A stretch of 64,000 nucleotides of DNA. Source: Myxacorys almedinensis A (GTDB lineage Bacteria; Cyanobacteriota; Cyanobacteriia; Leptolyngbyales; Leptolyngbyaceae). The stretch covers positions 1 through 64,000 of the forward strand of contig NZ_WVIE01000018.1 of the NCBI RefSeq assembly GCF_010091945.1, in the 5' to 3' direction. A program made the position numbers and the translations under genes. The notes under the pieces were generated by a model. The model had not been told where the DNA came from. It searched no databases and was given only the letters and a program-made list of their open reading frames with translations. Positions 1 through 8,336 of the stretch are shown piece by piece (the stretch's first letter is position 1; each line of letters starts with the position of its first letter).

Positions 1-650
1 AATCAAAGTCGTGGCAATCACCGAGCCGACTCCTGGCACAGTTTTGAGCAAAGTGATACGAGATTGCCATTCGGCTTGAGCTTGACTGAGTTGCTCAATT
101 TCCTCATCGAGCTCCTGAATCTGCTCTTCGAGCCATTCAATGTGACGTTCAATGTTCTGACGCATCTTCGCTCGTAGACTCGCGCGACGATTTTTCTCAG
201 CGCTCAGCATCTCTACCAGTTGGCGGCGACGAGTGACTGCATCTTGCAGTGCTCGGTCTTGATCACTGGCTAACACAGTAATCGGCGGTTGGATTGCTTC
301 CCCAAAGTGAGCTAAGACCGCTGCATCAATGCGATTAGGCTTCGCCAAACTCCGCAGGACACAGTTTTAGCAAGTTTGCCGCTGGCTTTGGCAAAGTCTC
401 GCCCTTGCCGAGGATTGATGATCGAGATCGCCATGCCTGCATTCTGGAGTGCTTGCGCGACCTCTAGTTCCAAGCCGCCCGTTGATTCCACAATCACTTG
501 TTGGATCTCGAACGTTTGCAGTCGCTTCACCAACTCTGCGATGCCTGACGCTTGATTGGCAACTTGAAACTGTTCCCCACTCGGTCGCAGGTAAACGTCC
601 AATGTCGCTTTACTGACATCAATCCCGACCCACTGCGATGGTTGTTGCAC
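1..650 (-). pseudogene. IS110-family transposase, frameshifted and cut by window edge
   Basis: This encodes an IS110-type DEDD recombinase. The N-terminal part starts at a GTG (648-650) preceded by a GGAGGT ribosome-binding site (656-661) and reads VGIDVSKATLDVY, the typical first acidic motif. It continues to the KLAKT motif near 363. The frame is then broken by a 26-bp insertion (336-361). Beyond it the other frame resumes with NRIDAAVLAHFGEA, a coiled-coil stretch, and KTVPGVGSVIATTLI, the start of the C-terminal transposase domain, which runs off the window at base 1. Seen: the split frame. Inferred: the copy is inactive unless the frameshift is bypassed. Confidence 0.9.
336..361. repeat. 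26-bp insertion disrupting the IS110 transposase
   Basis: Uninterrupted IS110 proteins read KLAKTDRIDA at this point. Here 26 bases separate the KLAKT codons from the RIDA codons, shifting the frame by two. The insert contains the small hairpin GGCTTCGCC and the string ACTCCGCAGGAC. Size and context resemble the small dispersed repeats known from Nostoc-type genomes. I saw no second copy in this window, so the repeat identity is inferred. Confidence 0.55.
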
Positions 651-880
651 CCCTAACCTCCAGTTGAATTGAATGAGTCGAAGTCTGCACTCTTTCTGGC
701 TCCATGCGGACTTCAAGTCCAGGCGATTTTACGAGTTCTCAGCACTTCGAGCAGGCGTGGCGACCCAAGCTTGCGGACGGTTTTATAAAACCTGGGGGTT
801 TGCGGTCTACCACTCTCTCAACATACCAGGGGTCGTATCAAGACTTGGGGGCAGCCCTCCCTCGTTTAATTTTTAATTCC
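651..880 (-). ncRNA. IS110 noncoding left end, candidate bridge RNA region
   Basis: About 230 bp lie upstream of the transposase start with no plausible coding frame. IS110-group elements encode a structured bridge RNA in the noncoding end upstream of the recombinase gene, and this region is in the right place. Two perfect palindromes are visible: GGACTT-C-AAGTCC (708-720) and GGTTTTATAAAACC (779-792). The outer boundary near 870-880 is a guess because no target-site junction can be read. The RNA itself is an inference from family knowledge. Confidence 0.4.
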
Positions 881-899
881 TGAGGGATAAGGGCGCGAC

Positions 900-1700
900 T
901 TATTGGGGATCGAAGGTGAACTGATGAACCCTGAACGAGGGTTCTGGAGACTCAGCCGACGAGCTACAGGTTGGGCTATAGCGTGCGCTGAGTGCGCCCA
1001 CAAAATCGCTGTCTAGTTCTAATTCTTGCAGATACCACTGCTGAGTGCTTTCGTTGGCAGGCAGCCGTTGAAACCGAGCCGATTGCTCAACGGATAGTGA
1101 GATTTCCAAGTCGCCAAGTTTGCCTAATCCATCGCCTGTGGCCTTTAAATAAGCTTCTTTGCATGTCCAATATCGAAAGAACAGTCGCGATCGCTGGTGG
1201 GCTTCTGCATCGCAAATGGCGGCATGTTCGATCGCCGAAAAAAAGCGGCGGGTTAAAGCCTCTAAGCGATCAACGTTTCGGATCTGCTCGATATCAATTC
1301 CAACTGTGCGATTGGCTCTGCCAAGTTCCGAAGCATCGCGGCTGAGGATATAAAGTGCTCGGTCTTGCGAGTGCGCCACGTTGAATTGCAACGCCTGACA
1401 ATTGTACGCCTGACAACTCAACAATGCTGGTTTGCCATGCACACCATAGCTAAACGTTAACGCTTGCGGCAAGCAATCTAGGTAGCGGGAAAGCAGCGAT
1501 CGCAGGATGCCGCGTCCGGCAATGAAGCGATCGCGGTGTACGTGAAATTGGAACCGATCTGCTCGAAGACGCTCATCGCCTGAAAGCGTCTGTGCAAATG
1601 CGGCTAATGAATCAGACTCAACATCCAATCGCGCTTGCCAGACATGAAGATCGTACGGCTTTAGGATTAATAAATCAGGGGGTGTTTGCCAATCATTCAC
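900..1700 (-). CDS. 4'-phosphopantetheinyl transferase, Sfp/HetI type
   Basis: This enzyme transfers the phosphopantetheine arm of CoA to a serine of acyl or peptidyl carrier proteins in the cytoplasm. The Sfp signature is present: VGIDIEQI (magnesium-binding acidic residues) in the middle, then FFRYWTCKEAYLKATGDGL about 50 residues later (WxxKEAxxK motif). I chose the GTG at 1698-1700, giving about 266 residues, because GAAGG lies 7 bases upstream; a TTG at 1736 would add 12 residues. It is the Sfp-length class, so it could serve fatty acid synthase and any PKS/NRPS systems. The start overlaps a 14-bp tandem repeat and lies just downstream of the membrane-protein gene ending at 1711. Confidence 0.88.
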   Translation of the reverse strand: MNDWQTPPDLLILKPYDLHVWQARLDVESDSLAAFAQTLSGDERLRADRFQFHVHRDRFIAGRGILRSLLSRYLDCLPQALTFSYGVHGKPALLSCQAYNCQALQFNVAHSQDRALYILSRDASELGRANRTVGIDIEQIRNVDRLEALTRRFFSAIEHAAICDAEAHQRSRLFFRYWTCKEAYLKATGDGLGKLGDLEISLSVEQSARFQRLPANESTQQWYLQELELDSDFVGALSARYSPTCSSSAESPEPSFRVHQFTFDPQ

Positions 1701-1723
1701 GCGACAACCTTCACGCGACAACC
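1696..1723. repeat. tandem duplication, 2 x 14 bp
   Basis: TTCACGCGACAACC occurs twice head to tail (1696-1709 and 1710-1723). It spans the junction between the stop of the membrane-protein gene and the start of the phosphopantetheinyl transferase gene. The duplication supplies the GAAGG upstream of the transferase GTG. Confidence 0.9.
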
Positions 1724-2388
1724 TGTGTTGGTTCAAGTGTTTGAGTATGAGACTGCTCGATCGTTGGAGGGCGCAGTGCCAAATAGGTTACAGCACCCAA
1801 TAACGGAACGAAGGCAACTGCCCAAAACACTTTTTGGTTCTTGATCCCCCGTCGTGCCATGTCATCGGTTAGCAAGACCGGAAACAGCAGAATCAATGCA
1901 CAGAAATCTAAACTCATGACGTTGATAAACCGGCTGGTCTGCCACTGTTCCACAAAATTGCTCCAGTTGCCTTGAGTTATGCCATAACCGAGGAGCGCGA
2001 TCGCGGCAACGGCAACGAATACTCCGGTGATGCGCGAATCTAAAATCTTTAAGAACCAGGTTTTTTGACCCTGAAATAGAGGATTGGGGTTGCGAAAAAT
2101 CAAATAGGGCAATAGCGCAAAGGCTCCGACCGCAAATGAGGCGCTTGTGAATAACCAAGCAGGAATCTTTTGCCCCCGACCATCGAGAAACGTCAGGCAA
2201 CTATACATCAAAGGCAGCACACCCATGATATTAAACAGTGCCACAATCAGCGGATTAATGCCCTCAATCTTCCCAGTAGACAGATTCTTGATTAGCTCAA
2301 ACGTATCTGGCTGATTGGGTGGCGCAAGAAAGAACGCATAGCCAACAAAGCCGATCCACACCAGAGTCAGGACAATTTTTGTTTTCAT
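1711..2388 (-). CDS. conserved multi-pass membrane protein
   Basis: This is a protein of about 225 residues with roughly six hydrophobic segments, starting MKTKIVLTLVWIGFVGYAFFL and ending in a short hydrophilic tail. A conserved-looking polar stretch, LLTDDMARRGIKNQKVFW, lies before the last membrane segment. The overall look matches cyanobacterial and plastid membrane proteins of unknown function (the DUF2834 group is one possibility, not confirmed). Two adjacent ATGs (2389-2391 and 2386-2388) are possible starts; no strong ribosome-binding site decides between them. The stop lies 10 bp before the phosphopantetheinyl transferase start, so the two are probably cotranscribed. I cannot assign a function. 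Confidence 0.75.
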   Translation of the reverse strand: MKTKIVLTLVWIGFVGYAFFLAPPNQPDTFELIKNLSTGKIEGINPLIVALFNIMGVLPLMYSCLTFLDGRGQKIPAWLFTSASFAVGAFALLPYLIFRNPNPLFQGQKTWFLKILDSRITGVFVAVAAIALLGYGITQGNWSNFVEQWQTSRFINVMSLDFCALILLFPVLLTDDMARRGIKNQKVFWAVAFVPLLGAVTYLALRPPTIEQSHTQTLEPTQVVA

Positions 2389-2425
2389 CATAATTTCATT
2401 TGTCGCGCCAAGCACCGAGCACGGT

Positions 2426-2500
2426 TTTGTACACTCAAGCTTTGTACACTCAAGCTTTGTACGCTCAAGCTTTGTACGCTCAAGCTTTGTACACTATTTC
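2426..2500. repeat. 15-bp tandem repeat, four copies plus a partial
   Basis: The unit TTTGTACACTCAAGC is repeated head to tail at 2426, 2441, 2456 and 2471. The third and fourth copies carry one A-to-G change (TACGCTC). A partial fifth copy (TTTGTACACT) starts at 2486, and two looser TACACTAC echoes follow to about 2527. It lies upstream of the membrane-protein gene and of cutA, which diverge from here, so promoter spacing could be affected. Confidence 0.92.
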
Positions 2501-2575
2501 TTCTACACTACAGATTTCGTACACTACAAGTTAGGAACGTTAGGTTTTATTGTAATTGCCCAATTGTAATTGCCC

Positions 2576-2905
2576 ATGACAGACCCAACCGGACACTACG
2601 GAGTGATTTTGGTAACAGCGACCTCTCAGCAAGAAGCCGAGAAAATTGCCCAAACGCTCATTTGCTCTAAGCTTGCTGCCTGCGCGACGCTTTTTCCTGT
2701 GCAATCGATCTACACCTGGCAAGGAGACATGCATCAGGATCAAGAGTGGCAGCTATTCATCAAATCAGATTTAGATCGTTTTGATGAGTTAGAAGCGACA
2801 ATTCGCCAACTTCACTCTTACGAAGTGCCGGAGATTATTGCATTGCCGATTGTAGCTGGGTCGCAGCCTTATTTACACTGGATATCTCAACAGGTCGGGC
2901 AATGA
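2576..2905 (+). CDS. cutA: divalent-cation tolerance protein CutA
   Basis: This is a 109-residue cytoplasmic protein of the CutA1 family, which forms trimers and is linked to copper and divalent metal tolerance, although its biochemical role is unsettled. Visible family features are the opening YGVILVTATSQQEAEKIAQ, LAACATLFPVQSIYTWQG and the C-terminal SYEVPEIIALPIVAGSQPYL, which is the highly conserved CutA signature. The ATG at 2576 is preferred to a TTG six bases earlier. The stop overlaps the start of the next gene (ATGA), so cutA and the acetyltransferase are translationally coupled. Confidence 0.93.
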   Translation: MTDPTGHYGVILVTATSQQEAEKIAQTLICSKLAACATLFPVQSIYTWQGDMHQDQEWQLFIKSDLDRFDELEATIRQLHSYEVPEIIALPIVAGSQPYLHWISQQVGQ

Positions 2906-3390
2906 ATAGGATTCGTGCTGCCACCGAGGCTGATTTGCCCGCGATCGTTGCCATTTACAACAGCACCATTGCGAGTCACATTGTCACTGCCGATGTTGAA
3001 CCTGTCACCGTTGAAAGTCGGCTGGAGTGGTTGCAGCATCGTCCGCGTTATCGCCCGGTGTGGGTGATGGAACTAGATGCAGCGATTGCCGGATGGCTCA
3101 GCATCCAATCGTTTTATGGCAGACCTGCCTATGCCCAAACGGTGGAATTGAGCCTTTATGTATCGGAGCAAAGGCGGCGGCAAGGCGTGGGCAAAACCTT
3201 GTTAGCGTATGCGATCGCACAAAGCCCATCTTTAGACATTTCAACCCTGCTCGGCTTTATTTTTGCTGAAAATCAGCCCAGTATTCATCTCTTCAACCAG
3301 TTTGGCTTTGAGCAATGGGGCTTTTTGCCCACCGTTGCTCACATTGAGGGAGAAGACCGCAATCTCGTCATTTTGGGCAGAAAGATTTAG
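2902..3390 (+). CDS. GNAT N-acetyltransferase, phosphinothricin-acetyltransferase-like
   Basis: This 162-residue protein belongs to the GNAT superfamily, which transfers acetyl from acetyl-CoA to amines. It begins IRAATEADLPAIVAIYN and contains the acetyl-CoA-binding motif A as RRRQGVGKTLLAYAI. The downstream FIFAENQPSIHLFNQFGFEQWGFLP matches the substrate-binding end of the pat/bar (YncA, L-amino acid N-acyltransferase) branch. The true substrate cannot be read from sequence. It starts within the cutA stop codon (ATGA overlap). Its stop lies only three bases from the end of the convergent nuclease gene. Confidence 0.88.
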   Translation: MNRIRAATEADLPAIVAIYNSTIASHIVTADVEPVTVESRLEWLQHRPRYRPVWVMELDAAIAGWLSIQSFYGRPAYAQTVELSLYVSEQRRRQGVGKTLLAYAIAQSPSLDISTLLGFIFAENQPSIHLFNQFGFEQWGFLPTVAHIEGEDRNLVILGRKI

Positions 3391-3392
3391 CG

Positions 3393-4889
3393 TTACGCAG
3401 CCCCTTCGTTGGCAATGATTTGCACGGTGGTCGATGCGGTTTCTAGAAATGTTGCCAACCACTCTTTGACGACATAGGTTGCGCGGCAGTCATCTTCGTT
3501 GTATGTCAAAATCGAATCTAAATACTTGCGATCGCGCGTTTCTAGCCACTGGGCATACCAATAAATCGATTGCGCTCCGTTGGCGCTAGAGTCTCGCCAA
3601 TCAAAGCCAAGCCAACGGGCAATGTGTTTTAGGGCATAACTCTCAACCGGAAGGGTCACAGCCTGAGTCACACGATCGTGCAAATCAATGAATCGCGCTA
3701 ACAACGGTCGAATCAGTTCATCCGGCGTTTCGTACAGTTTGCCAAGTCGCTCGACAGTTTGAGTTTCGTAGGGGCAAAAATGAAAAATGGGCGCATCAGG
3801 ATACGCCCACACTAAGTCTAAAAATTGTTGCCAAACCCTGGCTTCTTGATTGGGGGATTCGGCAAGCAGGGGATGATAGGTTTCGGTCTGTTTTATTCGG
3901 TCAACCGCCAATATTCCGTGGAGGTAAACGAGATTGAGTCCTGGCTCAGCTTCAATGTCAAAGTAAAGCTCTATGGGCACGGTTGGAAGGGGCTGTATGT
4001 AAAAACTAGCGTGACCAGAGCTATACGCGAGGCTTTCTCCCAGCATTGCCACATTATAGAGCGTCGATCGGGCTTGCCTAACCAATTTGTGAGCCGTCTC
4101 GCGCCCAAATCCGGGTAAGGGTTCTAGCTGGGTTGGCGAGGTTTGTGCTAGCGCTTCAACCGTGGTCAAATTCAGCGCTTGGAGTTGAGCGTAGCGGCTC
4201 TGAGTCACCCCAGGCAGCAGCGACAGATGGCGATCAGACTTTGCGATCGCATAACAGTGGCTATACCAATGACACAAACTGCACCGACTGCGAGAAATAA
4301 AAACTTCCGGCTCTTGGGCGTGCCTCAGAGCAGCCAAAGCCCCATCGACAATCTCCTGCATTCGAGGAACCGCTTCCCACAAATCAACCTCAAACAGCCC
4401 TCGCCCTCGTAGTTGCAGCCACGCCGTTTCGCACCATTCTTGCTGCACTGCCGCCAACACCATCACATGATAGGCGGCGATGATTTGATATTCCTGCTTG
4501 GGGCGTTTGCTGAGTTTCACCTCGGTTGGGACGTAGAGCCAATCGCCAAAGGCGGAGTACCCAGGCTGCTTGATCAGTAAATCAGGAATGCTAACGAGAG
4601 TAACACCTTGGGCGTCGGTCGTTAAAACGCCTTGAGAGATGCACTCTACTCCTTCCTGCATGAGTTGGAGCGTTTCTTGCGCCCCGCTCAACCAATCTCC
4701 GTGGGGATATTTGGGGCGATGGTGAGTTTGGCTCTCTAACACCTGCCGCCGATGGGTCGTGCTGTCTTGAATTAACTTTGCTAGATAATCGTTTGGCGGA
4801 TCTTTTTGCTGGGCATCTCCAAATGTATCGAGGAATGCTCGACGGCTGCATCGCTGATAATTTAGGAGGAGGTCAGCAGTTAGAAACAT
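3393..4889 (-). CDS. TM0106-family RecB-like nuclease with RNase H-type domain
   Basis: This 498-residue protein combines three modules. The N-terminal part is a Cas4/RecB-like PD-(D/E)xK nuclease: Cys14 in YQRCSRRAFLD, TEVKLSK as the catalytic ExK, QIIAAYH as the QxxxY motif, and CSLCHWYSHC giving three more cysteines for a likely 4Fe-4S cluster. A helix-hairpin-helix follows (LEPLPGFGRETAHKLVRQA). The C-terminal third is a YprB-type RNase H-like exonuclease, with LYFDIEAEPG and YNEDDCRATY carrying acidic residues. The domain plan is that of the TM0106 family, whose biological role is unclear (DNA processing or repair is an inference). It is a single gene, convergent with cutA-GNAT. Confidence 0.88.
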   Translation of the reverse strand: MFLTADLLLNYQRCSRRAFLDTFGDAQQKDPPNDYLAKLIQDSTTHRRQVLESQTHHRPKYPHGDWLSGAQETLQLMQEGVECISQGVLTTDAQGVTLVSIPDLLIKQPGYSAFGDWLYVPTEVKLSKRPKQEYQIIAAYHVMVLAAVQQEWCETAWLQLRGRGLFEVDLWEAVPRMQEIVDGALAALRHAQEPEVFISRSRCSLCHWYSHCYAIAKSDRHLSLLPGVTQSRYAQLQALNLTTVEALAQTSPTQLEPLPGFGRETAHKLVRQARSTLYNVAMLGESLAYSSGHASFYIQPLPTVPIELYFDIEAEPGLNLVYLHGILAVDRIKQTETYHPLLAESPNQEARVWQQFLDLVWAYPDAPIFHFCPYETQTVERLGKLYETPDELIRPLLARFIDLHDRVTQAVTLPVESYALKHIARWLGFDWRDSSANGAQSIYWYAQWLETRDRKYLDSILTYNEDDCRATYVVKEWLATFLETASTTVQIIANEGAA

Positions 4890-5020
4890 GCCTATAAGCT
4901 AACAGAAATTAGCCAAAACGGGAGCAGAATTGAGGTAAAGGAGATTAGGAGGTTAATTATTAATTGCTAACAGTTAGGGCAATTAAGATGGGATTTGTTT
5001 AGTCTAAAACATAATCTCGA

Positions 5021-6214
5021 ATGACAAGTGTTCCTTTGACAACACCTCAACTTGAACGTCTGCGATCGCACTTTCCTTATTTAGGAGAAAAAGCGTATTT
5101 TAACTATGGGGGGCAAGGCCCGATGGCGAGCCGCGCGATCGCGGCAACCACCCACGCCCAAGACTATGTTCAGAAAGTCGGACCCTTTTCGGGCGCGGTG
5201 AATGGGTGGCTCAGTCAGGAGGCAAGTCAAACCCGTGGTGCCATCGCCCAAGAACTCGGCACAACGCCAGACACCATTACCCTAACGGAAGATGTCTCGG
5301 TGGGGTGCAATATTGCCCTGTGGGGCATCGACTGGCAACCGGGCGATCGCTTGCTGATGACCGATTGCGAACATCAAGGCATTATTGCGGCAGTTCAAGA
5401 GCTTCAGCGGCGGTTTGGGCTAGAAGTTTCAATTTGTCCGATTCTAGACACTCTAAATTCAGGCGATCCTGTCGCTGTGATTCAACAGCATCTCACGCCC
5501 AAAACCCGCTTAGTGGTGCTCAGTCATATTCTGTGGAACACTGGACAGGTCTTGCCTTTAGCTGACATTGTGAAGGTGTGTCATGGGTTTCCTGCCCGTG
5601 AGCAGATTCGGGTATTGGTCGATGCGGCGCAATCGGTGGGGGTTTTGCCGCTGAACCTGACGACATTGGGGGCAGATTTTTATGCCTTTACGGGGCACAA
5701 GTGGTGGTGCGGACCGGCGGGTGGTGGTGGGTTGTATGTGCGCCCCCAAGCGCGAGACAACCTAAGCCCAACCTTTATCGGCTGGCGCAGCATCATGACC
5801 AATGCAGTCGGCGATCCGGTGTCTTATCACTCTGACGGGCGGCGCTATGAAATTGCCACCTCTGCGGTGCCGTTGTATGCCGGGTTGCGAGAGGCGATCG
5901 CGCTTCATGCCCAATTCGCCACCGCCGAAGAACGCTATCGCCTGATCTGCGATCGCAGTGCCTATCTTTGGCAACGGCTCACCGACCTTCCCACCATTAC
6001 CTGCCTGAAAACGTCTCCTCCCGAAGCGGGTCTGGTCTCGTTTCAAACCAATAGCGGAAAGCATCAATCTCTTGTGCAATATCTCGAAGAAAAAAAGTGT
6101 TTTGTTCGCACGATTCTAAATCCAAATTGCGTTCGCGCTTGTGTTCACTATTTCACTACCGATTCTGAAATAGATAGCTTAGTAGAATTTATTTCTATGA
6201 GTTTAACATCGTAA
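5021..6214 (+). CDS. class V aminotransferase / cysteine desulfurase-like PLP enzyme
   Basis: This 397-residue fold-type I PLP enzyme has FTGHKWWCGPAGGGGLYVRP, where the lysine would form the Schiff base, RVLVDAAQSVGVLPLNL as the PLP-binding Asp/Gln region, and LTEDVSVGCNIALWGI near the N-terminus. It begins with EKAYFNYGGQGPMASRAI, typical of isopenicillin-N-epimerase-like or cysteine-lyase-like members. The family includes cystine/cysteine C-S lyases and desulfurases; there is a Cys (KKCFVRTI, PNCVRACVHYF) in the C-terminal region, but I cannot tell the substrate. The next gene begins about 80 bp downstream on the same strand, so an operon is possible. Confidence 0.85.
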   Translation: MTSVPLTTPQLERLRSHFPYLGEKAYFNYGGQGPMASRAIAATTHAQDYVQKVGPFSGAVNGWLSQEASQTRGAIAQELGTTPDTITLTEDVSVGCNIALWGIDWQPGDRLLMTDCEHQGIIAAVQELQRRFGLEVSICPILDTLNSGDPVAVIQQHLTPKTRLVVLSHILWNTGQVLPLADIVKVCHGFPAREQIRVLVDAAQSVGVLPLNLTTLGADFYAFTGHKWWCGPAGGGGLYVRPQARDNLSPTFIGWRSIMTNAVGDPVSYHSDGRRYEIATSAVPLYAGLREAIALHAQFATAEERYRLICDRSAYLWQRLTDLPTITCLKTSPPEAGLVSFQTNSGKHQSLVQYLEEKKCFVRTILNPNCVRACVHYFTTDSEIDSLVEFISMSLTS

Positions 6215-6296
6215 TTTAACTCATCGTTTTGCATTGCAAGCTGGGTTAGTATTGCAATCTAGCATTTTAGTCTATTGTCTTCTCAATCATTCACTT

Positions 6297-7382
6297 ATGC
6301 GACACTCCATTCTCTATCTTGCAATTACAAACCATGGTTTTGGTCATGCCACCCGTGCCGCCGCGATCGCGGCAGAAATTCAACGCCTTAATTCAGAAAT
6401 TGTCTTGATCTTGGCAACCACTGCGCCGCGATCGGTACTCGAAGCGTATATTCCTGGCGACTTTATTCACCGTCCTCGCGCGTTTGATGTTGGCGTGGTG
6501 CAACACGACAGTCTCACGATGGACAAAGAAGCCACCTTAGAAAAATTAAAACAAATTCGCAAGCAGCAGCGATCGCTGATCGCCTCCGAAGTCACTTTCC
6601 TAAAGCAAAACCGCGTTGGGCTAGTGTTGGGCGACATTCCACCCTTAGCGGCTCCGATGGCGAAAGCAGCAGGCATTCCAGGATGGATGATGGGCAACTT
6701 TGGCTGGGATTTTATCTACCGTGATTGGGGCGGCGAGTTTATCGAAATGTCAGAGTGGATCGGCGAGTGCTTTAGCCAGTGCGATCGCGTGTTCCGAATG
6801 CCATTCCACGAATCGATGAGCGCGTTTCCTCACATCGAAGATGTTGGGTTAACAGGGGTTAACCCTAGGGTTGATGCCGCTGAACTTAGCTCTAAATTTG
6901 CGCTAGAAAAAACGCCTAAAGAAAAAATTGTCCTGATGACTTTTGGCGGCTTGGGACTCGATCGCATCCCCTACGAAAATGTTCAACACTTCCCAGATTG
7001 GACATTTATTTGTTTCGATCTAGCGGCTCCAGACTTCCCTAACCTGATTCGGGTTGACGATCGGTTCTACCGTCCGATTGATTTCATGCCCTTATCGGGT
7101 CGCCTTATCTCTAAACCAGGCTACAGCACGTTTTCAGAAGCCTGTCGCTTTGATGTGCCGATCATCAGCCTCACCCGTGAAGGCTTTGCCGAAGCTCCGA
7201 TTTTGCTAGAAGGCATCCAAGCCTATGCCGAGCATCAGATCATCACACCCCAAGCTTTTTTTAAGGGCGATTGGAGCTTTCTCAACCAGCCCATGACATC
7301 GCCGCGTCAGCCAGAGCGGCTTGCCAAAGATGGAAATCGCGCGATCGCTCAAGCAGTGATTGACTACTTTGAAACTCTCTAA
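6297..7382 (+). CDS. MurG/GT28-like glycosyltransferase
   Basis: This 361-residue protein starts at ATG 6297 (MRHSILYLAITNHGFGHATR), with the N-terminal GHA loop of GT-B enzymes. The C-terminal half has VLMTFGGLGLDRIPYENV and LISKPGYSTFSEACRFDVPII, the nucleotide-sugar-binding and GG/KPG motifs seen in MurG-like and MJ1255-like transferases. A TTG 63 bases upstream is an unlikely start. The acceptor is unknown. It lies about 400 bp upstream of apcA, but nothing in the sequence links it to phycobilisomes. Confidence 0.8.
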   Translation: MRHSILYLAITNHGFGHATRAAAIAAEIQRLNSEIVLILATTAPRSVLEAYIPGDFIHRPRAFDVGVVQHDSLTMDKEATLEKLKQIRKQQRSLIASEVTFLKQNRVGLVLGDIPPLAAPMAKAAGIPGWMMGNFGWDFIYRDWGGEFIEMSEWIGECFSQCDRVFRMPFHESMSAFPHIEDVGLTGVNPRVDAAELSSKFALEKTPKEKIVLMTFGGLGLDRIPYENVQHFPDWTFICFDLAAPDFPNLIRVDDRFYRPIDFMPLSGRLISKPGYSTFSEACRFDVPIISLTREGFAEAPILLEGIQAYAEHQIITPQAFFKGDWSFLNQPMTSPRQPERLAKDGNRAIAQAVIDYFETL

Positions 7383-7780
7383 AGCGCAAGTTGCCGTCTG
7401 CTAAGCCCATCTCTGTAGCCGAAAATGGCGTTCTGACAGCTTTCTACCTTAGCAAGCCAAGCCCTATGGCAACCTCTCCAAAAAGAAAGATCTCCCTCTC
7501 TCTCAAAGCTGAGGAAAATTATTAAAAAATGTTGCGAAGCAACCAGGAAGGTGAACAAAATGCCGCAGAATGATTGCGGAAGGTAATTAAGTCGAAACGC
7601 TTGCATAGCCAAGATTACCGGAAGGGGTGTCGGGCAATATTACAAGTATTTCCAGACCAAAACCTGAGCGCTGATCATTTCAGCACCCAGAGATGGCTCT
7701 CAGTAAGTAGACTTAATCAAGCCATTTGGGGAACTCCCGTTTAAACACATTCGGTTACATTCTTTCGGAGGAATCCATCA
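7383..7780 (+). promoter_or_regulatory. intergenic region upstream of apcA
   Basis: This 398-bp stretch holds no credible gene and must carry the apc promoter and leader. A clear Shine-Dalgarno GGAGGA (7768-7773) sits in front of the apcA ATG. I could not identify -10/-35 boxes with confidence. Long untranslated leaders are common for apc operons. Confidence 0.6.
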
Positions 7781-8266
7781 ATGAGTATTGTCACGAAGTC
7801 AATCGTGAATGCAGATGCTGAGGCTCGCTATCTCAGCCCCGGCGAATTGGATCGGATCAAAGGCTTCGTCACCACTGGTGAAAGACGCCTACGCATCGCT
7901 CAAACCCTGACCGACTCTCGTGAGCGCATCGTCAAGCAAGCTGGCGATCAGTTGTTCCAAAAGCGTCCTGATGTGGTTTCCCCTGGCGGCAACGCTTACG
8001 GCGAAGAAATGACTGCAACCTGCCTGCGCGACCTTGACTACTATCTGCGTCTCGTCACCTACGGAGTTGTTTCCGGTGATGTAACCCCGATCGAAGAAAT
8101 CGGCATCGTGGGTGTCAAGGAAATGTATAACTCGTTGGGAACCCCCATCCCTGCTGTTGCAGAAGGCGTTCGCGCGATGAAGAACGTAGCTGCTTCGTTG
8201 CTGTCTGGTGAAGACGCATCTGAAGCTGGCGCTTACTTCGACTATGTGATCGGTGCAATGCAGTAA
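7781..8266 (+). CDS. apcA: allophycocyanin alpha subunit
   Basis: ApcA is the alpha chain of allophycocyanin, the phycobilisome core pigment that passes excitation energy to the terminal emitters. The 161-residue sequence is the canonical length and starts [20 protein letters not shown]. Cys81 lies in [16 protein letters not shown], the thioether attachment site for phycocyanobilin. The start has a GGAGGA ribosome-binding site. apcB follows 70 bp downstream and apcC follows that, giving the standard apcABC order. apcE is not present upstream, where a glycosyltransferase gene lies instead. A bilin lyase homologue that could act on this subunit is encoded at 37042-37656. Confidence 0.98.
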   Translation: MSIVTKSIVNADAEARYLSPGELDRIKGFVTTGERRLRIAQTLTDSRERIVKQAGDQLFQKRPDVVSPGGNAYGEEMTATCLRDLDYYLRLVTYGVVSGDVTPIEEIGIVGVKEMYNSLGTPIPAVAEGVRAMKNVAASLLSGEDASEAGAYFDYVIGAMQ

Positions 8267-8336
8267 TTGGCACTGGGCTAACCCCCATTCACCAGATTCT
8301 TTTGATCAATACCACGCGACTTACGGGAATTTAAAC

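Noticed and set aside
3393-4889. Cas4-like gene as evidence of a CRISPR locus
   Set aside because: The nuclease domain is Cas4/RecB-like, but the protein has the full TM0106 architecture and no cas neighbours or array.
8253-8336. N-terminal extension of apcB
   Set aside because: ApcB is a fixed 161 residues starting MQDAIT; the extension overlaps the apcA stop and has no homology.
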